Part shown: piece by piece, positions 33,879-49,000 of the stretch
How positions within the stretch are numbered: the first letter of the stretch is position 1
How the letters are laid out: each line of letters opens with the position of its first letter
Source: Isoetes taiwanensis
Taxonomy: Eukaryota; Streptophyta; Lycopodiopsida; Isoetales; Isoetaceae
Assembly (NCBI GenBank): GCA_021234155.1
Contig: JAJEKV010000113.1
Coordinates: 1,647,237 to 1,711,236 of the forward strand
Length of the DNA: 64,000 bases
Reading direction: 5' to 3'
Notes under the pieces: generated by a model
The model's input: the letters and a program-made list of their open reading frames with translations, nothing else
What the model was told of the DNA's origin: nothing
The model's database searches: none
Translations under genes and position numbers: made by a program

Positions 33879-36800
33879 AGAAGTGGTTGGAGTAGAAACT
33901 TTTACGGATCTCTAGTGGATTCTTTCTTAGTTACTTGTTTGTTTGTTGAATTAGGAGCGATGAATCTTGATTTTGAACTATAATTTTGCTTCTTTATCCC
34001 ATCCTTTGGCGGTCGAGTTGATGGAGTTTCTTGACAAGAGGCCCTCATCCCCAAAGTAATGTTTTTGTCATTGAATTTCATCTATAGCTGCCTTAAAAGG
34101 TTCTAACTTAAGTATCACGGTTAAGGTACTCTCAAATGGTTTTAAAGAAATCAGTCAAACATTACTTAATTAGTTCTACTCCTTTAGATTAGTATCCACC
34201 CCATCCTTTGCTTGCTTCTTCGTACTTGTTGCATATTCCTCGTTGTGGCTGACTTCGAGGTTGATTGAGATGCTGCTACTATAGTCAGAGTAACCTTCAT
34301 ATCCGCTTCAAGCTCGTCATTCGAATTGCGAAGAGTGTTCCTCGATGTGACCCCTTAATTTGGAAAATGCTCTTATTTGAATATCTTACTCGAAATCAGA
34401 GCGCATTGACTACTTTCGGCGTATTTTGTATAGTACTTGTAAGGGCGTCTAAAATCCTACCATAGCATTGTTGCCATGGCGTAACATAATGACACAAAAG
34501 TGCCACTAACGAATGTTGTATGCTCCCATTTTGTTTTGATGATTGTATAGAGTAGTGTTTTTTCTTTTAAATATGGTTGTATCCCATTGTAAAGACATCA
34601 AAATAGCTTTATCACATTCTATAGATACTTAAGGCATAGTTATGGCACAGATAAGAATTCAAAACCTTCACCTATATACTCCCTGACTATGTGGAATTGG
34701 TAACTCTATGGTTTCTAAGTAGGCGATCTGTGTGAGATTCAAAAATTAAGATTATTGATAGAGGGGCAAAAAGGCTTATTCATTAAGTTCATATAGTTGG
34801 CAAATGTGGTAGAAGATGAAAGGCTTCTCCACAAAAATTTGGCGAATTGATCTCATTATTTTACTGAAGGAAACCTACTATGTATAGTGGCAATTTTTTC
34901 AAAAATTCAAAAATATAGCAATTTTGCGATAAATAGCCACTAAAATCAACACTGCTGCATATGTTCATGTGCATGATCTCAACCCGGTATTTTGGGAACC
35001 TGAATGTCTAAAATCTATATTTTCCTCAATTGGCTCCTATATCTAGGTTGAACGTAGACCAGAAAGACCTCCTATCCCCCTTGAACTCACTTTCCAGGAT
35101 ATGTTTGAGGTGGATCAATTCTTGCTTTTAAGATGGAATTGGTTGCCTCCTATTTGTTCTATTTGTAGGAAACGCTTACATGGAGGAGGAAGATGTGTTT
35201 TGGCAATGGACTTCCCTATTCATGCAGAACAGGTATGGACAGGGGATACTAGTTCTAAATATGAAGGTCACCCGCATGGTCGCCCTCAGGGTAACATAAA
35301 TGGAAGTGCGAGAAGAATTCGGAGGCGACAACTGATCAGAAAATAAATTGCCAAGGCCAATAAGGAATTGGAAGAGGCATATAAAAATATTAAAAAGCAA
35401 AAAGAATCATGCTCTACAGTGGATACATTAAAGGTTTTAAATAAGGGAATTATGACTAAAGGGGTTTCTTTCAACACATCTGCTATGGTTAAAACCTATG
35501 ACAAGTATAAACCCCTTGACCAGGTTTAATTTGACAAAGTTACAATGATCAAGGCAAAACATGCCCGAACTATGGATTGGGATTGTTTGATCTCGAAGGA
35601 TTTTCACTCAAGTTCGGCATCTTGGGATGATATAGCTCTATAGCCGACTAAAAAAGTCATCGCTGTCCTGGTGACCCGGGGTATATGTATCCCTTATGGC
35701 CAGCACTACCTAGTCCTCTAGTTCGATTGCCCTGCCGAAGCTTTGAGAGGAGGAGATTAGCTCCCCTCTCATCTGCAGAATAGATATAAGGTGGAAATAT
35801 TGTGCCAGAAGACCTTGTGGCTATTTCACTCTATGACCACTATCATAACTAAGGATAAGGAAGGAATGGACACTTACAAGATGGTATATAAGAATCACAT
35901 CAGGTCCAAAAGATGTATCTCCCACCATTGTTCCACCAACCTTGCCCTCTAGCTTTCCCCAAAGTGACCTTGTCCCCAAATTGTTGTTGACCTCTCGGTA
36001 GACCCCTACACCAATCATACTTCCATCAATCTTGGCCTTTCAAAACTTACATCAACGACTTTTTGATATCTATCACACCCCCATTCTTGATCTACGGTAA
36101 ATATAGTAAGTCAGCTGTGGACTTAGTCGGTAGGATAGATCTCACGAAGCAATGGATGTCAATCCTCTCAAATCTAAGTCCATCACCCCCCAAAGGCGAT
36201 AAGGCGGTGGCGAGGAGGATCTTTGAGTGAATCGGGTAAGTGATCATCACCTGTTTGTCTTAATCCACATCCGACATTCCAAGACAATTCAAAGGGTGGT
36301 TGGGAGGAAGAGGGTGCAAATTATTCCTCCTCTTTGTCCTCAGGGTCCCCTTTTATGTTTGAATGTGACTACATGCAATCCTCATGTCACATGGTAGGGT
36401 TTATAATATTGAACAAGGTCTAGAGGCCACATAGCGAAGTTAGATGATCTAAATGCTACCCAAAACCTAGCAAAACAAGATACAATTGTCCCTAATTACG
36501 GGGAAGATATTAGCATTAGTCCCTTCCATGATATCTCTAACATAAAGATAGGAATCAAGAAGAGGGTTGAAAGGTAGGAATCCTACCCCCTCTAACCTTT
36601 AGGTTAATGAGGAATCTTCTGCCCATGCATACAACACGGAAAGCAAATCCTCAGCCTATGGGTTGAGGGAAACTCCTATCGAAGGATTCCCTTTCTCTCG
36701 CCTTTAATGAGGATCTGATCCGAAACTCTGAGGGCATTAAGGCTCTACTAAGAGAAGAAGGCCGATTGCCTTTGTCGAGAATTCAAGTCCGACGCTATTA

Positions 36801-39800
36801 TGGTCCGTGAGCAATGACTTCCTACTTTGACTCTCGCTTAACTGGGTGAATGGATTAGGCCCGTATAGCTTCCTCGCTTAGTCCCCGCAGATGGTACTAA
36901 AGGTGGCCTTGCCACCTTCGATATAACCAGCAGCTGGTTAATACCTATATTAGCCCATCCAATAGATGGATGCTACTTTAGTTATCAAGGGTGTCGATGG
37001 CCAACATTTATGCTTCACCGACTCTTACAAGAGGGAGCCATGTGGTCCTAAAATTGATAATTGATGGGCCTCTTTGCAGCAACAAGTTGATAATTGGATT
37101 GTTAGTGGAGATCCCCAATAATAATTCCCCATTGTGATACATGAAATTCGGCAACAAGATTACATGTCTAAGAAATGAAAGATACACTTGGGAGGACTGG
37201 CCGGCTAATCAGATTGGTGTATGTTCCTTCTTCAAACACTAAATTCCTCTTTGGAGCAATGTAATTCAAAGAACTTTTTGCATGTTGGATAGGTTTTATA
37301 TCCACAACTCGCTGGTTGGTTGGATACCGTATTGTTACCGTGACATTGCCAATACTATTCAGATCATCACCACTTCCTTGATACTAAGGAATTGAGGTCT
37401 CGATCCAAAGGGGAAGCAACAACCCCTTTAAATTTAATACATGAGGAATTTTAATGAAAAGATGAAAAGTCAAGAACTGCAAAACAATGGGGAAAAGAAG
37501 CTTGCATGTGATAGGAAAGTCAGCTAAAATGAGACTCTCATGGAACATATTAAGAACATTAGGCTCTTCTTAACCTGCAGATGATATCCTTCACTTGAAA
37601 GAAGAGTAGCCGGAAGTTCGATTAAGACTCTTGAAGAGTATCATCAGTTAAAGCGTATGGCCCTTTAGGAGTAAGATTAAAATGTATACCACTGATCATG
37701 AGAGCTCCAAATTCACTTTTGTGAGCTGTAAAAACATTGATCAATAACCTGACATTCTCACCGAATCATAGCAGGCTCCATTTGCACGTGATGAGAGGAG
37801 CATTGACTCCTCGGGCCTAAAAAGTTTTATAATCGGTGCCTTTCCAAAACTAGATGCGATGACAAGAGGGATTCAGAAGCATTTGATTTGGTTGGCCCTC
37901 TAGTAAAAGTATGGAAGATGAGGATCGGAGGTTCCTAACCTTCCCCGAAATCTTTGAGACCCTTAAAAGATGAAACATGGCAAGAGCCCCGCATTGACTG
38001 CTTCAAACTGCACTTTTTTGTGAAATTTTGGCCCATAACGGCGATGATATTGTGCATTTTGTTCAAGGGGTCCCATGTGCCTTTTATCCTACCTTTTTAA
38101 TGTTAGAGTTATTTCTTTTAATTCCAAGACTAAAACCCCAATTAAGACTAATGAGTGGCACCTATCTCGCTGACCACAACCATATAAACTAGTGGCCAAA
38201 ATTATACCGGCACTTATGGTCCACCTTCAAGACAAAGTTAATGCTTGCTAACTGCCTTTTACAAACAGTCCATTCTTGACAATTAAATTGCCGCAAAATG
38301 AGGCTTTACATTGGAATATGTTGACCAAATAGAATTGCATTCTCCTCTTAAACTTGATTTTAAGCGCGTTTATGACTATATTCTCGTGGCCTTTTCTCAA
38401 GAGACTCATAGTTCATATTGGCATTCACTCCTCAGCCTTTATCAAGCTCATCATGGATCTCTAAACTAAAAATGCCACCTCTTGTGTCCAACACGGCTCT
38501 CCAAGTGAATTCTTTCCCATTAAAAGGGGGTGAGATTGTTTCCCTTGCCCTTACCTCTTCTCCACATTGTCGCTAAATTTTTACTAAGATGGAAACTAAA
38601 GGGCTTCTTCAAGGTCTTCAAATGTCTCTGATTCCAATAAAATGCCTTTTATTCTCCAATATGCCGATGATACCTTTGTCATGACTTCATGGGCCGATAA
38701 TAGCAACTTCTCTAACTTTATGGATTGTATTCTCAAGTTTGGGGTGGCCTCTCGATCTCAACCCAACTTCTTGCTAAGTGCTCTATTCCCATCGATGGTT
38801 CACACCTCGAGCTTGACACGCATTGAATTAAGTATGTTCCTAATGGCCACTTCTTGACCTTGGTTTTGGGCTCCCAATTCTACAGCTCACATGTCTCTTA
38901 AAGTTCCCTTGGTAACCCTTTTGATTAATAGGATCAGAAAAAGCCCTTCTTAAAGGCTCTTTGTCTCTTTGGTCGGGGTAGAATCCTTATTGCTAATTTC
39001 GGCCTTAGCAAGTAGAAGTCATGTCTACTTTCTCTCTCCTACTTCTGATCATGGATAAGGCTTCATACAACAAAATTCGAACAACGTAACGAAGCATACC
39101 TTGTAAGGAACCTCACTTGATTTCCTCGAAGCAACAAGAAAGAAGGTGTAATTTGGGTATAACTTCTTTCCTCGCAAGCCCAAATGTTGGGAATGTGTGG
39201 AAATCTATCTCGCTTTCAATCTCTTGCCATGGATTTTATCAGATTCTAGCTCAAAAAAGAGTAAACCTTTTTAGGAAGCTCTTCTACTTTGAAACACCAG
39301 CCTGCCGATTCTCGCCTTCTATGATGCATTGTGCTGCCAATTCCTCTCCTCTTCTCAGAATATCTTTAAAGCTTAAAGAAAGTGGCCCCGGTTTGCTATA
39401 TATGACAACCCACCACCTCAAGTAGGAGACACTTCTATCTTCTGTCCCCTATTATGGCCCCTTCCTCTTGCAATCGCTATGTCAAGCCAAGCCACCCCAC
39501 CTATTATAAGAAGTGGGGCACACGCTAACATCCTTTTGTGTCAAAGACCCGGGATTGATGATAACAATCAATCGCCCCTTGGGAAGATATTAAGAAAACG
39601 ATGGGTGGGAGCTTCCACTCACGATCCATATATAAGCATGTGGATCAGACTTATTCCTCCACCCTGGTAAGGATGGGAACGGAGAGAGTTACTCTCCTCT
39701 TAATTGGTTTTCAGCGAAAAGGAGCTGCGGTGGTCTCCAAAATCTACTCATGTTTGCCTCTCCAAGAATACCCTCTCTTAAAACTCTAAAAAGACTCACC

Positions 39801-40640
39801 TTTGTTGGAAACCCATCCCCGGGCCTCTTAAGATCAGTTTTTTCTTCCCGGGCAGAGGTGAAGAAGCCTCTCCTCAAGTAGGCCTCTCTTAAAAAATTCC
39901 AAAAAGACCTTTATACTCTTTGTTGAAACCTTAATTCTGGCCCTAAGATCAAAGTTTTCTCCAGGTTTGTGCTCCATACCCTTTGTCGAAAGTACAACAC
40001 ATCAAGAGGAATTTTAAGTCCGTTCATAGTTCTATCTCGGCTTCTTTGTAAGAACCAAGATGAATCAGCCTTGTATATTTTCCGCCCTGCATGAATGTTT
40101 TGGACGTGGTTGCCCCACTAGGCCCCCAAGATGAAACCCCCCGAGTATGGATTCGGGATCTAATATGTCTCAATTCTTCCAACCTTAGGAGTCTGGCTAT
40201 CAACACTCATCGGCCCCCTCCACTGGCCCCGTGGATTGTCCGAAGCATAGGAATAATGTGTGGCTTTGGAAAATAGGGAAGTGTGGATTCTCACTTTGAT
40301 GAAACTCCACCTCCAATTCAGCCCATCGATGTGTCTTAGCCCACAAGGTCAAATTCAGAAAAATTTTATACGGCTTGGCTTCTCTTGGGAAGTTCGCCAA
40401 GTCAAGTTTCTTCTTTGTTTGCTTTGAATATTTGATTGACCTCAATTTCTATTGCAACATTCTTGAACAATGTGGTGTGTGTGTTCTGGGGACTCTTTTC
40501 ACTGGATGATCGCCCCACACATCACTGCACTTACGCCAGCGGTCAAAGCTACATTTCTGGGCCAAATTTCTTAAGGAGGCTTATAATGCATATATCCTAT
40601 ACCTGTCTGGGCAACCTGCTTGCTTACTAAGAACCAATTT
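33871..40640 (+). mobile_element. LINE, tandem copy 2 continuing into full ORF2
   Basis: Copy 2 repeats the leader, ORF1 and endonuclease start, then carries on past the point where copy 1 stops. ORF1's zinc knuckle is at 35155-35196 and the endonuclease ATG is at about 36707. After SPADGTKGGLATFDI near 36890, reading proceeds through the endonuclease and linker (36.9-38.2 kb), then RT blocks at 38350-38382 and 38660-38671, then the C-terminal region. Almost every 50-100 bases the frame shifts. The 3' end is uncertain and is placed where LINE-like frames stop. Confidence 0.7.
38330..40640 (+). pseudogene. LINE reverse transcriptase, shattered frame
   Basis: The first catalytic block reads KLDFKRVYDYI at 38350-38382 and the second reads LQYADDTFVM with the Asp pair at 38660-38671, both in plus-strand frames, in the right order and about 300 bases apart. 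A 102-codon frame at 39117-39425 fits the thumb/C-terminal region by position and resembles the ORF2 at 19.2-19.7 kb only weakly. The copy is certainly an L1 RT, but no frame is longer than about 100 codons. Confidence 0.65.
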
Positions 40641-40894
40641 TGTTGCATGCACTCCATGTATTATTACCATAAAGGAAGGAAGCTTCATGTTGCCTCAAGC
40701 CCATGCCTCGCTTTCCCTATGGGGTGGAATTTTAAGGAGTACGTTCGGACTCTCTATGACTTCTAAACTTAAGTGCACTCGATCTGCCAGCTGCCGGATC
40801 CTATTTCATCCCATTTAATTCAAGAGGTGGTTGGGGCCCTCACAAGACCTCAAGCCACAGTCAATATGATCGAGGTTTCTATGCGATTTTAAAA

Positions 40895-41949
40895 TATGTT
40901 ACTTATTTCCAGTTTCTGTGGAATACTGAACCTCTATACTCTAGCTTTGCCTAAGATTTTAGAATATGAAATACTGGATTTCGAACTCTACCAAAATAAC
41001 TCAATGCCCTCAATACACTTGGCTCTTCTTAAACCAATGTAACTAATGAGCTAATATGATTATTTCATGTTGAATCTATGTTTTTTTTTTATAACAAATC
41101 TATTCTCACTGTTTGTGTGGGATATATAGTCTATGATTTCAGAAATTCTGTTATTCTACATCCATATCAAATCCCCCTTGAACCCCTCAAGTATTTTGCT
41201 ACATAGTCTAAACGAATGCACCCTCTGATCAATACAAGCCGCCTGGATTCTCACGATCCTAATAATCTGGGACATATGTTAGCCTCTCACAAGACCTTTC
41301 GCTTTCGCTTATAGTCATTTATGATTGGAGCCTTATGAAATACGATTTCTAAGGTTTGTGGAATATCGAATCCCTATAACGCTTTGCCTAAGATTTTAGA
41401 ATATGAAATACCTGGATTCAACCTCTACCGCACAACCTAATGCCCTAATAAGACTATTTTAACCAATGTAACTAATGGAGCTAATATGATTATTTTTTAT
41501 GTTGAATCTATGTTTTTTTTTTTTTTTTTTTTTGGTAACAATTTGTATTCCAATCGCTTTTAGATATATAGCTCCATGATTCTCGTGAATTGTTATTCTT
41601 ACATCCATATCAAATCCCCCTCGAACCCCCCTGCTATTTTGCTACATATTCTTAAAACTATGCACTTCAACGCCACAATTTGATTCACATCCTAATGCAA
41701 TCTGCATTATATGCTTGGGCCTCACAGACCTTCGCTTCGCTTTTATAAATATTTATGACTTGAGGCTTCATGATTTTGGAAAGGCGAAATTTTAAGGTTT
41801 TCGTGAATATCGAATCCTCTATACGCATTTGGCATTTGAATATAATACGTAGATTCAACCTCTGCCAAAAACAACTAATGCCCTAGTCAGACTATTTTAA
41901 CCAATGTAATTCAATGATTAATATGATTATTTTATGTTGAATTTTAATT
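40895..41949. repeat. ~440-bp tandem repeat, two copies and a part
   Basis: The word gccta...gattttagaatatgaaatac recurs near 40950 and 41392. A tatgttgaatctatgttttttt T run recurs near 41075 and 41500, and tacatccatatcaaatccccc recurs near 41158 and 41603. A third unit begins at about 41786 and is cut at 41949 by the 4.1-kb array. The T run followed by ggtaacaatttgtattcc resembles a minus-strand LINE 3' end. Confidence 0.75.
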
Positions 41950-44900
41950 ATTGGAAATAATGGAATGCAAATGATGTGGGTGTGTGAAGACAAATGCAGT
42001 ACGATGAATAATTTCATGACATGGCAGCCATAAGCCATGATGGTAGATTGCGTAAATAAATTAATGTCGCAGAGTAAAGCAAAATGTGGCGCTATGCATA
42101 AACAGTGGATATATTTCGCTGAAAATGACATGTGGCATGTATGCATGTCGGATGTAAGGTTCAAATGGCTTCAGGCCAAGGTCGCTAAATGTTAGGCTTG
42201 ACTAACTATGATGTACAATATCATGTAAAAATATGATGGGCTGTGGCATGAGAGAGATCGCGTAAATTGAACTTGACTCCAAGCACAAAGGTGCCAAAAG
42301 GTTGGCATACTAGAAAAGGATAACCTCGAGACATAATGGGTACAATGGTTGACATAAGGCCATAGTTGAGTGCATGTGAGAATCGCGAATATGAATTTCC
42401 TACAAGATCACTCATATGAACAAAGCGTAAGCACTTCCATCATAAGGAGCAAAGTTAGCGTATCATTATGAGAGGCGCATATGCATGCGTAATTATGGAC
42501 ACCGGGTTGCGCGATGCAAAGGGATTTTCTAGGACCGGCGAGGCCTCCTGTAAACGCGTTGATCGGCTTCGGTGCGGAAATAAAGGATAAAGGATGAGCT
42601 ACGACTATCAAAGGATGATGGCAAATACCGAGCCAACATGGTACGACGATGACTTTATTTTAGGCAAAACGGCAAAATGTTTATGTTGTGTAAAAGAATG
42701 GTATGGCTAAAAAACATGGCTGCAGTTGCATAATATTGCAAAAATCTGTTTGGCGAAGAAGCGGTATATTCAAAACTGATATGGATGGTCTTGAGGACAT
42801 CACTAAGAAATGAAATTCAAACTGTTGAGCCTCTTAGTTGGTGAGCTTCTTTAATGGAATTTAACAGTAGTCGCAAGATAAAAACATCCCGGGGTCACGC
42901 GCCATAATGATGTTTAACCCTAAATTTCTTCTCTTCTTTACCTAATTTTGCAAGAACCGCATGCCCATGGACTACTATATTTTTGTAGTTTGTCTATTCT
43001 AATTCTCCAAGGTTTTTCCGTCTCAACCGAAAATATCATACAAGTTCGCGCTCAAGCGAAAAGAAAGCCGCATCCTCTAAGATGAGCGATGGTAGCCAAT
43101 TCCCATTGCACTGTGGTAGCCCATGAAGCAACGCGGATCCAACTCCTCGATGATTCCAACTCCTCAGCTTCCGCTGTAAGGCATTGGTTTCTTCAAATCG
43201 CTCAATGTGCCCGAAGTTTTCAAGATTGGTATTTCTTAAAATTCTTTGAATGCTCAACAGAGATAAAGATGTACTAGTTGATGCTTTAGTTTCTAAAGGA
43301 TATAGACCTTAGCCTAACTTGTAATTTACAGAAGATAACTACGTGTGAAGCGCAATCTACATAGCAAGGGAGTGATTATAGTCGCACTCAAAGGAATCGT
43401 GATAAGGCATCAAATAAATGGATTGCTCTTCCTTAGATAGAGGGATCGACCAGCGTACATCCTGCTGCCAGAATCGCAGGATTACCTGTCGGCTACATTC
43501 CGTTATTATCTTACTAACCAAAAGTTGGATGCAGCATTGGTCAAATTTATTTTAGGATCTAAAATCGTACAGCGCAATTATAGTCTATAAATATGTAGAG
43601 TTTGCAGCTTCGTACGAGATGCATCATGTTTTTGCCATATTGCTTTGAATATATGTTTTAACAAGGCGCATCATGCTAATTTCACGATTCAGCCTAATAT
43701 TCTACACCTAAATGACATCTATCAACTATATGTAAAATGAGTGGCTCTGCGGTGTCCGAAGCCATTTGCAAGTACCTTTGTCAAGCGCTATTAAAGGTTA
43801 ATATAGAAACGTTCAAGTAAATAATAGTGTGTTTGAGTTGATCTTAAAAATCATCTACATTGTCTAAGTTCTAGCTTTAGGTGGTGTTTGAATATTTAGG
43901 GCCTTTAATGCCGCGATCTTTAAAGGATGTGCATAATATGCCGCATGCGGGCAATGGGGTTGATCAAAGATGAGCTACTTAGCAGCCGTATTTCAAGAAT
44001 TTCGCGAATCATTTCGACATGCAGATAAGGCTTTAGGAACCGTGGTATGGTCCTAGCTATTAAGTCGGTATCGCGCTTAAAAAGCGCGTATCTTACAAAT
44101 GTCATAATGTTAAAATGCAAAAATAGAATGTGACCAATAAGGCTTCGCCATGATGTTATTTTGGACCCCGGAATTTTCATTAGCTCCGCTTACAGTCTAG
44201 TATTTTGCCTTAAATGCATGACTTGCTTTGGAATCTAGAAGTGCCAAAATGCTATTACAATCCAGTAAAAATATGGCTAGATCTATGCTTTCTGCTTAAG
44301 CTTGTTGTTTGGCTGCTATAAATGCACTTTAATCTTATTATAGGAGCATCTTCAAAGTCCGTAAGGAATATAGTTCAGTCCGATTCATGCATGTTCTTAT
44401 TTGGGACTCGATATATGTATCCGTTGTAGTTTTCTTTAGATAACATACAAGCACATAGAGTGCATATTGCTAGTTGATTGATCTCTATAGAATCGAGTCT
44501 CCTCCGCATTCAAAGATCCTCCAAGAAGGTGTATTGCTGCAAAGGGAAGGAGAGTAACCCCTGCTCTCTATATATTCCCCGCAGCCAGCCTTGATTGAAC
44601 TTTCAAGTTGATAATGTTGATCTCAATAAAAGAACCGCATAAGATTCCAACAGTAAGGTGATCCGTTGTTCCCATATGCTACCTGAAGTGAAGTCGTAAT
44701 GATAAAATGCGTAAATAACAAATAGGTCTTATATGGCCTGCTGATCATACGATGTAACATGGACCTTGAAATTGCTACCGCCTCATTATGACCGTGGGCT
44801 TCGGGCTTAATTCTCCTCGATCGCTTGGATTCCTACAGCCGCATAAGATTCTAAATCTATATGAATTATATTAACAAGATTGCCATGCGCTTACTTCTAG

Positions 44901-46053
44901 ATATACGATAATTTACCAGGATGTATTGAAACAAATAGATGTCAGTTTCGCATCCTCGTTCCACCCTAAATGCATAAAAGGTCATATGTGGGTGGCCAAA
45001 CATGGCCGCTCAATGAGGCTAGATGATAAGTTGTGGTTGACCTCCTTCGACGCAACTTTAAAACAATGGGCAGGAAGTGCGCCAAGAGCCCAACAGAGAT
45101 CTCAGCCACCGGCAGATGGCGCTTATGCATACCCTTTCCAAGGCTAACTTGTACTGGGCTCTACTGCACTTTTATCTTCACTGCATGTTTCCACCATTCA
45201 AGTTGAGTAGCTAAGCATGACATTAGACTTGAGGCCTACTTTGGACAAGGCTGCCGAGCCGTTGATTTGAAAGACAAGGGAAATTCTAAACTCATTTTCA
45301 ATCTTATGTCGCTTTTTTTAGCCAATACCAATTTTTACTGAAGTTAGCATGTGATGTACGGAACAAGAACATTAATTGAATCGACAAAGAGGAAATCATT
45401 ATTTCCAAAATCCGTAATTTTGATAAATGTTTAACTGATTTTGGCTGCTTCAAAAATCATACCCCGCTTTTGTCTTTAAGGCTGCATATTATTGGCTGCT
45501 GTCTAAAACCATGAAGAAAAAGTCGCCATCAGATTTCGCGCTGTTTTTCTTTAACTCCGTACTCTCTGAAGTTATACTAGGCCTGCAAAATGCTAAATCG
45601 TGTAGATAATTTATACTACACCTTTGATATTTTATATGGAATTGGTATAATAAAAAAGGTGGATCATACGTTTTACCACCGACGATTACTTTGCGCCAAT
45701 ATGAATTTAGGTATATCATTAAGCATTAATGTGCAAGAATGACAAGAATGATGCCAGATAGTTCCTCTTTAGCCCGCATCGCGAAAATCATCCAAATGTA
45801 GCGTAACATGACACGGTTGTTATGCCAATAGAACCTAACATGAAGTCGGATTAGAAACCGGCGTTCACGCTGGTAAACTATCTCCGGTACTGGTCTCCGG
45901 GATTAGAGTTACTTTACTTAAATAGAAATAAAATACTTGCAACAAATGCAATAAGAGTTAATAGCACAGGGCTTCAGCAACAAGGCTGGGTCCTACCTTG
46001 CTACAACGATGACATTGGGGTCAAATCGACCTACTGTGATATGCCTTTTGGCT
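41950..46053. repeat. 4.1-kb array, unit A
   Basis: Starts attggaaataatgg. It aligns along its whole length with unit B and, except the last ~495 bp, with unit C. No protein domain is recognisable. A 62-codon frame at 43089 contains VAHEATRIQLL, which faintly recalls the RNase H region of Copia elements, but this is not enough to name it. Identical stretches of 15-30 bp alternate with scrambled ones. Confidence 0.8.
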
Positions 46054-49000
46054 ATTGGAAATAATGGAACGCAAATGATGTGGTGTAAAGACAACGCGGC
46101 AGCAAGATTGTTATAGACTGTTACGCGGCCATGCCTTTGATATGGATTGCGTAAATTTTAACCCGATTTAAACGCGAGCAAGCAAATGTATATGCATGAA
46201 ACAGGATATATTTCTGCTGAAAATGACATGGCATGTATGCATGCTCCGATGTGCGTCTAAATACCAGCCAAGGTCGCTTTTAAATGTTAGGGCCTTTGAC
46301 TAATCCATGACGCATACGATTGCAAAATAGCGATACGCGGCATGAGAGATTGCGTAAATTGAACTTGACTCCGTTAATACGTAGCAAGCTTGCAAGCAAG
46401 GGCACAGAAAGGATAACCCGAGACATAATGGGTACAATGGTTGGACATAAGCAAGGCCATAGTTGAGTGCATGAGAATCGCGAACATGAATTTCCGCGCA
46501 TCACCATATGAACAAAGTTAGCAAGCACCCACCATATGAGCAAAGTTAGCGTAATATTTATGAGGCGATATGCATGGTAAAATACACCGCTAAAAGCGAT
46601 GCAAAGGATTTCTAGAATTTCAAGGAGGCCTCAAACGCAGTTGACGCATCGGTGCGGAAAATAAAGGACAGTTGATATTCACTATCAAAGGATGATGGCA
46701 AAATACCTGAGCCAATGCAGCCAGTCAGATGATCATTTAGGGCAAAAACGTGGCAACAAGTTTATGTTAGTAAAAGAAATGGAGTATGGCTAAAAACATG
46801 TTGTAAGAAGGCAGTACACAAAAATTGTTTGGCGAAGAAGATGGTATGGTTCCAACATATATGGATTTTATCTTGAGGACATCACCAAGAAAGTCGAAAT
46901 TCAAATTGTTGAGCCTCTAGTTGGCATTTCAATTTGAAATTTAATAGGCTTTGCAAAAGATAAAATAACTCCAAATACCATGCCATAATGATGTTTCTAA
47001 CCCCAAAATTTCTTCTTCTTTCACCGAATTTGAAAGAATCCAGATGCCTGGCGGATTCACGGCAGATTTTTGTAGCTCTATTCTATTCTACCGGCTCTTC
47101 ATTCAAATTCTAAAGATTTAAATGTGTTTCACAAGGAAAAGAAAAGTTTTATCCGCCAAGATGAGTTTAGATGGTAGCCATCCCACACCAGTAGCCCCAT
47201 GAAGCGTAAATATGGATCCAACTCGAAGGATTCCTAACTCGACATAGCTTCACAAGGTATCGTTTCAAATCAAGCTCACTGTAGTCCGAAGTTTTTACGC
47301 CAAAGATTGTATTTTAAAAATTCTTTGAATGCTCTCCTAATGAGATAAAGACATGCATTAGTTAGACGCTTTAGTTTCTAAAGGATATAGACTTGTTTGA
47401 ATCTCCACAGTGAAGATAATCCACAGAAGGCAATCTAGCATAGTATAGCGGATGAGCTGCTATCGCATCTGGGGTTAAACAGATATAAGGCATCAACAAA
47501 TACTGCCTAGATAGAGAGGATTGATCTAGCAAATACATTCCCGTTTTTCTTGCATTCCAGGATTCACTAAGCCGACATTCCAAAGACCTACTAACCCAAA
47601 ATACTTTTACGTCAACTTTATTTTAGGATCTAAACGTACAGCAATTATAGAATTATAATGAGGTATAGAGGCCTTGCAGCTAGAAGAGATGTATCAGCGC
47701 TTTAAGCATATTGCTTTGAATATATATGCGTTTTAACAAGGCATACATCATGCTAATTTCATGATCCAATAATATTCTACAATTCCGTACCGACAGATTC
47801 ATCGTTCAGCAAGGTAAAATGAGGCTCGCAGTTCCAGCTACTGGCAGCGACTCGGTTAGCGTTACAAAAGTGTTAATATAGAAACAAAACGGCAGTAACA
47901 CAGTGTGTTTGAGTTGGGATCTGTGCAATCATCTACATTGTCTGCCCTGAAGCTTTTAGGTGCGAAGAGGGGCCTTTAATACAGATCTCAGCGATGCGAC
48001 ATATGCCGATGTGGGCAATGGGTTGATCGCGATGATGGTTTACCAGTACCGGTATTTCTGGCAAGAATTGCTACAAGTCCGGTTTCCATTACGTGATAGT
48101 GGCTTTAGAACCGTATGGTCCTAGCTATTGTCATATCTCTGCTTGCGTAATTCCATACCGGGTCATAATGTTAAAATGCAAAATAGAACAGACCAATAAG
48201 GCTTCAAGGTTAAGCGCATGTTATTTTGGACTCGGTTCGTATTTAGCTCAGCTGATAGTTCAGGCGGCTTTGGTTTTAACGTGAAGGATTTGTTTTGGAA
48301 TCTGTGGAAGCATTAAAACAAAGCATACCAAATAAGGATCTTATGCTTTGGTTTAAGCTTATTTGGCCGCTAAGCGTATAAATGCACTTTAATCTTAATA
48401 TAGGACCTCTAAAGTCCCTAAGTGAATATGTTCTAGTCCGATCTCATGCATGCGCCCTTATTTGGGACCTGAGCATATAAACGCATCCGCGGCGAAGTTT
48501 TCTTTAGATAAACATGGGCGTTGCAGGAGTGCATATTATGTTGATTGATCATAGAATTCGAGTCTCTCCTGTATCTAAAGATCCTTCCGCAGGCGTACGG
48601 CTGCGGCGGATGAGTAACTCTGCTCCTGTATTCCCGCAAAGAAATTTTGATTGAACTAAGTTGATAAATGGTGTTGATCTTGAATAAAAGAACCGATATC
48701 CCCAATAGTAAGGTGATCCCGCTATTCTTAACATGCCAGCCTTTGAAGTAGTCGCATCGATAAAAATTTAAATAAAATAGGTCTTATATGGCTTCATGAT
48801 CGCCGATGTAATATGGACTCCGGTAAATCATAACGCCCCACAAGACCCAGTGGGCTTTAGCTTAATCGGACGCGTTTAGATCTCGAAGAAATACAAGATT
48901 CTAAATCTAGATGAGTGCAATGAGACAATGACGCTACGCGCTTACTTTCTCAGGATATACGATAATTAATAGGATGCATTTTAACAAATAGGGATGCCGC

